Assembly (NCBI GenBank): GCA_001772665.1 | Contig: MEVH01000006.1 | Location: 1 to 14,352 of the forward strand | Length of the DNA: 14,352 bases | From: a candidate division WWE3 bacterium RIFCSPLOWO2_01_FULL_39_13 | Lineage (GTDB): Bacteria > Patescibacteriota > WWE3 > 2-01-FULL-39-13 | Direction of reading: 5' to 3' | Made by a program: the position numbers and the translations under genes | Notes under the pieces: generated by a model | Database searches by the model: none | What the model was told of the DNA's origin: nothing | What the model saw: only the letters and a program-made list of their open reading frames with translations | In this document: positions 12,083 to 14,352 of the stretch, piece after piece | How positions within the stretch are numbered: the stretch's first letter is position 1 | How the letters are laid out: each line of letters starts with the position of its first letter

Positions 12083-12592
12083 ATGGAACTTGTTGTTCTT
12101 GTTAACGAACAAAATAAAAGAATAGGTACTAAACCCAAAAAGGGAGTTCACACTAAAGATACACCACTGCACCGGGGGTTTTCGCTCTTTCTATTTAACT
12201 CCAAGCGCGAATTGCTTCTCACCCGAAGGGCTTTAAACAAAAAAACGTTTCCCGGAGTTTGGACCAATACTGTATGTGGACACCCTGGTCCAAAGGAGAG
12301 TAACACGGTTGCGGCAAGACGTAGGCTCAAAGAAGAGCTTGGGATCCGGGTTGTGGATATTAAAGAGGCCGCGGCTTATCGTTATCGATTTAGTGACGCA
12401 AACGGTATTGTGGAAAACGAAATTTGTCCCATTCTAGTTGCTTACAGTGAAAGTGATCCGGCGGCAAATCTTCAGGAAATAGTGGATTGGAAATGGGTTA
12501 AATGGGAGGAATTTTTAGAAGACTTAAATAAAAACCCGGGAAGTTACTCTCCTTGGAGCAGAGAAGAAGCCCAAATTCTAAACCAACTTTAG
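12083..12592 (+). CDS. idi: Isopentenyl-diphosphate delta-isomerase, type I (Nudix)
   Basis: 169 residues. It converts isopentenyl diphosphate to dimethylallyl diphosphate for isoprenoid (for example undecaprenyl and quinone) synthesis. It aligns with E. coli Idi with an offset of 2-3: metal ligands His23, His30 and His67, catalytic Cys65 in TNTVCGHP, and acidic pair Glu111/Glu113 in VENEICP. The Nudix-like helix RRRLKEELGI (80-89) and the C-terminal YSPWSREE (155-162) are also typical. All key residues are present, so it should be active. No other isoprenoid gene lies in the window. It is last in the kef-LCP-idi run, 10 nt before the end of the convergent surface-protein gene, with no terminator between them. 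Confidence 0.94.
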   Translation: MELVVLVNEQNKRIGTKPKKGVHTKDTPLHRGFSLFLFNSKRELLLTRRALNKKTFPGVWTNTVCGHPGPKESNTVAARRRLKEELGIRVVDIKEAAAYRYRFSDANGIVENEICPILVAYSESDPAANLQEIVDWKWVKWEEFLEDLNKNPGSYSPWSREEAQILNQL

Positions 12593-12602
12593 TAGCTATT
12601 GC

Positions 12603-14352
12603 TCAAGGAGTTTTCTCGGATTTTCTTCTCTTTAAACCGAATAAAATAAGCAGCAACCCGCTCACAACAATTAGAATGATTATAATACTTTGTGACTTGG
12701 TTAAATTTCTTCCACTTTCGGTTGCGGGTGTTTCTGGAGTGGGATTTACTTGCGCGTTTTGCCCAGCAGCCTCGCTTAATTCTGAAAGAACTTCCCCTTG
12801 GGTATTTTGAGCAGGTGAAACTGCGCTTGTTTGAATACCAGCTACTGCTGGGGAAACGTTTGACGTACTAGGTGGCGGAGAAGCTGATGAAATAGATGAG
12901 GTTGAGGAAGTTGGTGAGTTTGAAGATGACGTATTTGACGAAGTACTAAAACTACTCTCACTACTTACGGCTTCGGGCGACCCGTGTGAGACCGTTCGGA
13001 AAAAATAAGTCGTGCCGCTGGTTAGCCCATTAATAGTCACTGAATGAGAAGTTACCTTCGGACCAGTATCTGTTTCAACAGTTGAGTTTGTATAGCCGTA
13101 ATTAGGCGCCGCCCCTAAAACCGGATGAGAAACCGTATCATAAACTACTCTTGAGGTTGCTGGGTCATCAGTCGTCCACGTGATAGTCACCGATGAAGAA
13201 GTAACAGAACTTGAAGTCTCAGCAGAAATTATTGGGGGAATTCCATAAACGGCGGTTAAAATATCACTGGTATTGCCGGCTTTATCATAAGCAATTGCCT
13301 TAATAGTCATATCCTTATCAACCGTAATTGTTGCGTCATAAAGTGTGCCATTTTCAGCACTTGGGTCCGTACCGTCTGTGGTGTAGTAAATCTTATCGAC
13401 CCCACTTAAATTATCAGAACTTAATAAGGTAACCGATTGATCAGAGGGATAATCTCCATTAGCAGGATCGGCAACTGGAGTTGTCGGGGGCGTGATGTCA
13501 TAAGTTATGTTTTCGACCACTGGGCTCGATTCTGTATTTCCAGCGGTGTCGGTGGCCTCGGCCGTAATGTCATAAGTACCGTTCTCGTCTGGAACCCAAT
13601 TAAATGTCCATGCAAATGGCTCAGATAAAGAATCGTTATTAAGCTGGGCTATCTTAAACCAATCTTCATCGCCACTTGTGGAGGCAAAAAGCTTAACATA
13701 GTCAACAGTCGTTGCGGGAAAATCGGTCGAGCTTCCCAAAATCTCAATTGGGCTGTTCCAAAAACTGTCTTCATCTGGTGAAGTAATAGTGGAAGTTGGA
13801 GCCTGCGTGTCGATTATGAAAGGCCCAACATTAACAGTGGTTGTCCAATTGCCAACATTATCAACAGTACAAATATGGAACCACCAGGCCCCATCTACTA
13901 AGGCCTCGCTGGTGACTGTTGTTTCCGTTTCTTCTAGATCTTTAGAGTTGTCGCAAACAGAGTCTGCGGAATCATTGAAAACAAAAGCATAGCCATCAAC
14001 CCCACTACCGCTCTCATTGTCAGTTGCCATCGCCCAAGTCATGGTAATCGTGCTGTCGTTTGAGGGAGTATCGACTGCGTGATCGCTGCTGGCAACATCA
14101 GTCGGATCAGAAGGCGCAGTCGTATCAACTGTCCAAGAGCGGGAGGCTGGGGTTGAATCGGTATTGCCAGCATCGTCTGTTGCTTGAACATTAAAGGTAT
14201 GCGCACCTTCAACAAGATCTGAGTATGCTTTTGGACTCGTGCAGGCTGAAAAACCACTACCATCAAGTTGACACTCAAAAGTTGCACTCTCACTAGCACT
14301 AAATTCAAAGGTAGCATTGGTACTTGAGACAAAGCCTGTTGGACCACTATCA
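12603..14352 (-). CDS. Large surface protein with Ig/FN3-like domains and C-terminal membrane anchor (5' end outside window)
   Basis: The frame stays open from the stop at 12603 to the right edge, about 582 visible residues. Tandem beta-sandwich modules follow one another, each ending in a DTTAP-, DTQAP- or DITPP-like linker near 14125, 13805 and 13490. A chitobiase-type C-terminal module with YYTTDGTDP lies at about 13480-13260, and an FN3/purple acid phosphatase N-domain-like module with LTSGTTYFFRTVS at about 13235-12980. A Ser/Thr/Pro-rich stalk follows (12975-12730), then a hydrophobic segment (about 12690-12635) and a basic tail KRRKSEKTP. This is a cell-surface protein held by a C-terminal membrane helix, with no LPXTG motif. 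It probably mediates adhesion or host contact, but nothing enzymatic is visible. An in-frame ATG at 14042 is internal, not the real start. Confidence 0.88.
   Translation of the reverse strand, partial: DSGPTGFVSSTNATFEFSASESATFECQLDGSGFSACTSPKAYSDLVEGAHTFNVQATDDAGNTDSTPASRSWTVDTTAPSDPTDVASSDHAVDTPSNDSTITMTWAMATDNESGSGVDGYAFVFNDSADSVCDNSKDLEETETTVTSEALVDGAWWFHICTVDNVGNWTTTVNVGPFIIDTQAPTSTITSPDEDSFWNSPIEILGSSTDFPATTVDYVKLFASTSGDEDWFKIAQLNNDSLSEPFAWTFNWVPDENGTYDITAEATDTAGNTESSPVVENITYDITPPTTPVADPANGDYPSDQSVTLLSSDNLSGVDKIYYTTDGTDPSAENGTLYDATITVDKDMTIKAIAYDKAGNTSDILTAVYGIPPIISAETSSSVTSSSVTITWTTDDPATSRVVYDTVSHPVLGAAPNYGYTNSTVETDTGPKVTSHSVTINGLTSGTTYFFRTVSHGSPEAVSSESSFSTSSNTSSSNSPTSSTSSISSASPPPSTSNVSPAVAGIQTSAVSPAQNTQGEVLSELSEAAGQNAQVNPTPETPATESGRNLTKSQSIIIILIVVSGLLLILFGLKRRKSEKTP

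Noticed and set aside
14039..14347. 102-residue minus-strand ORF at the right edge
   Set aside because: Its frame gives a low-complexity Gln/Leu/Pro/Val-rich peptide. The neighbouring minus frame is open to the edge and encodes the continued surface-protein modules.
1..14352. CRISPR arrays, insertion sequences, rRNA genes
   Set aside because: No regularly spaced repeats, transposase or terminal inverted repeats, and no rRNA-like sequence were seen.

Overview
The window looks like a piece of a bacterial chromosome from the Candidate Phyla Radiation (Patescibacteria), perhaps a Microgenomates-type lineage. This is inferred from AT-rich compact coding, small single-domain proteins, short or absent mRNA leaders, and a gene set often seen together in these genomes (EF-P, M24 peptidase, NIF3-like protein, Lgt, RluD, a LytR_C-type protein, BrnT/BrnA, a large C-terminally anchored surface protein). 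TGA is used as a stop by several recognisable genes, so this is ordinary code 11, not the recoded Gracilibacteria/Absconditabacteria code. No single marker proves the phylum.

Left part (1-6155 and on to 7033), housekeeping. It starts with the 3' end of dnaB, which carries a suspicious exact 24-bp tandem duplication. Then come a tRNA-Leu(CAA) with a near-consensus promoter, a small SET-domain methyltransferase-like gene, efp (with Arg, not Lys, at the modified loop position), a convergent small membrane protein, pepP, a stand-alone Lrp/AsnC ligand-binding domain, a NIF3-like protein, and a tightly coupled run lgt - DksA/TraR-like zinc finger - receiver-only response regulator - RluD-type pseudouridine synthase.

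Middle part (about 7040-9225), an accessory island. A BrnT/BrnA toxin-antitoxin operon, with a 19-bp palindrome over its promoter, is followed by a GC-rich, compositionally foreign membrane-protein gene. That gene has its own near-consensus promoter, a leader that folds into three hairpins, a Shine-Dalgarno, a 3' UTR and a terminator. On the opposite strand lies a DUF4258/DUF2283 pair that resembles another toxin-antitoxin module.

Right part (9286-14352). A CPA2/Kef-type cation/proton antiporter with a TrkA-N domain, a membrane-anchored LCP/LytR_C-like protein and a type I isopentenyl-diphosphate isomerase form one likely operon. It converges on the 3' end of a large, Ig/FN3-like, Ser/Thr-rich surface protein with a C-terminal membrane anchor, whose 5' end lies outside the window.

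Two themes run through the region. First, predicted transcription starts fall 0-5 nt before the start codon for several genes (efp, the 1942 minus-strand gene, NIF3-like, brnT, kef), which suggests leaderless mRNAs, while downstream genes in operons carry clear Shine-Dalgarno sites. Second, the most unusual object is the self-contained GC-rich expression cassette at about 7681-8745, placed between two TA-like modules.
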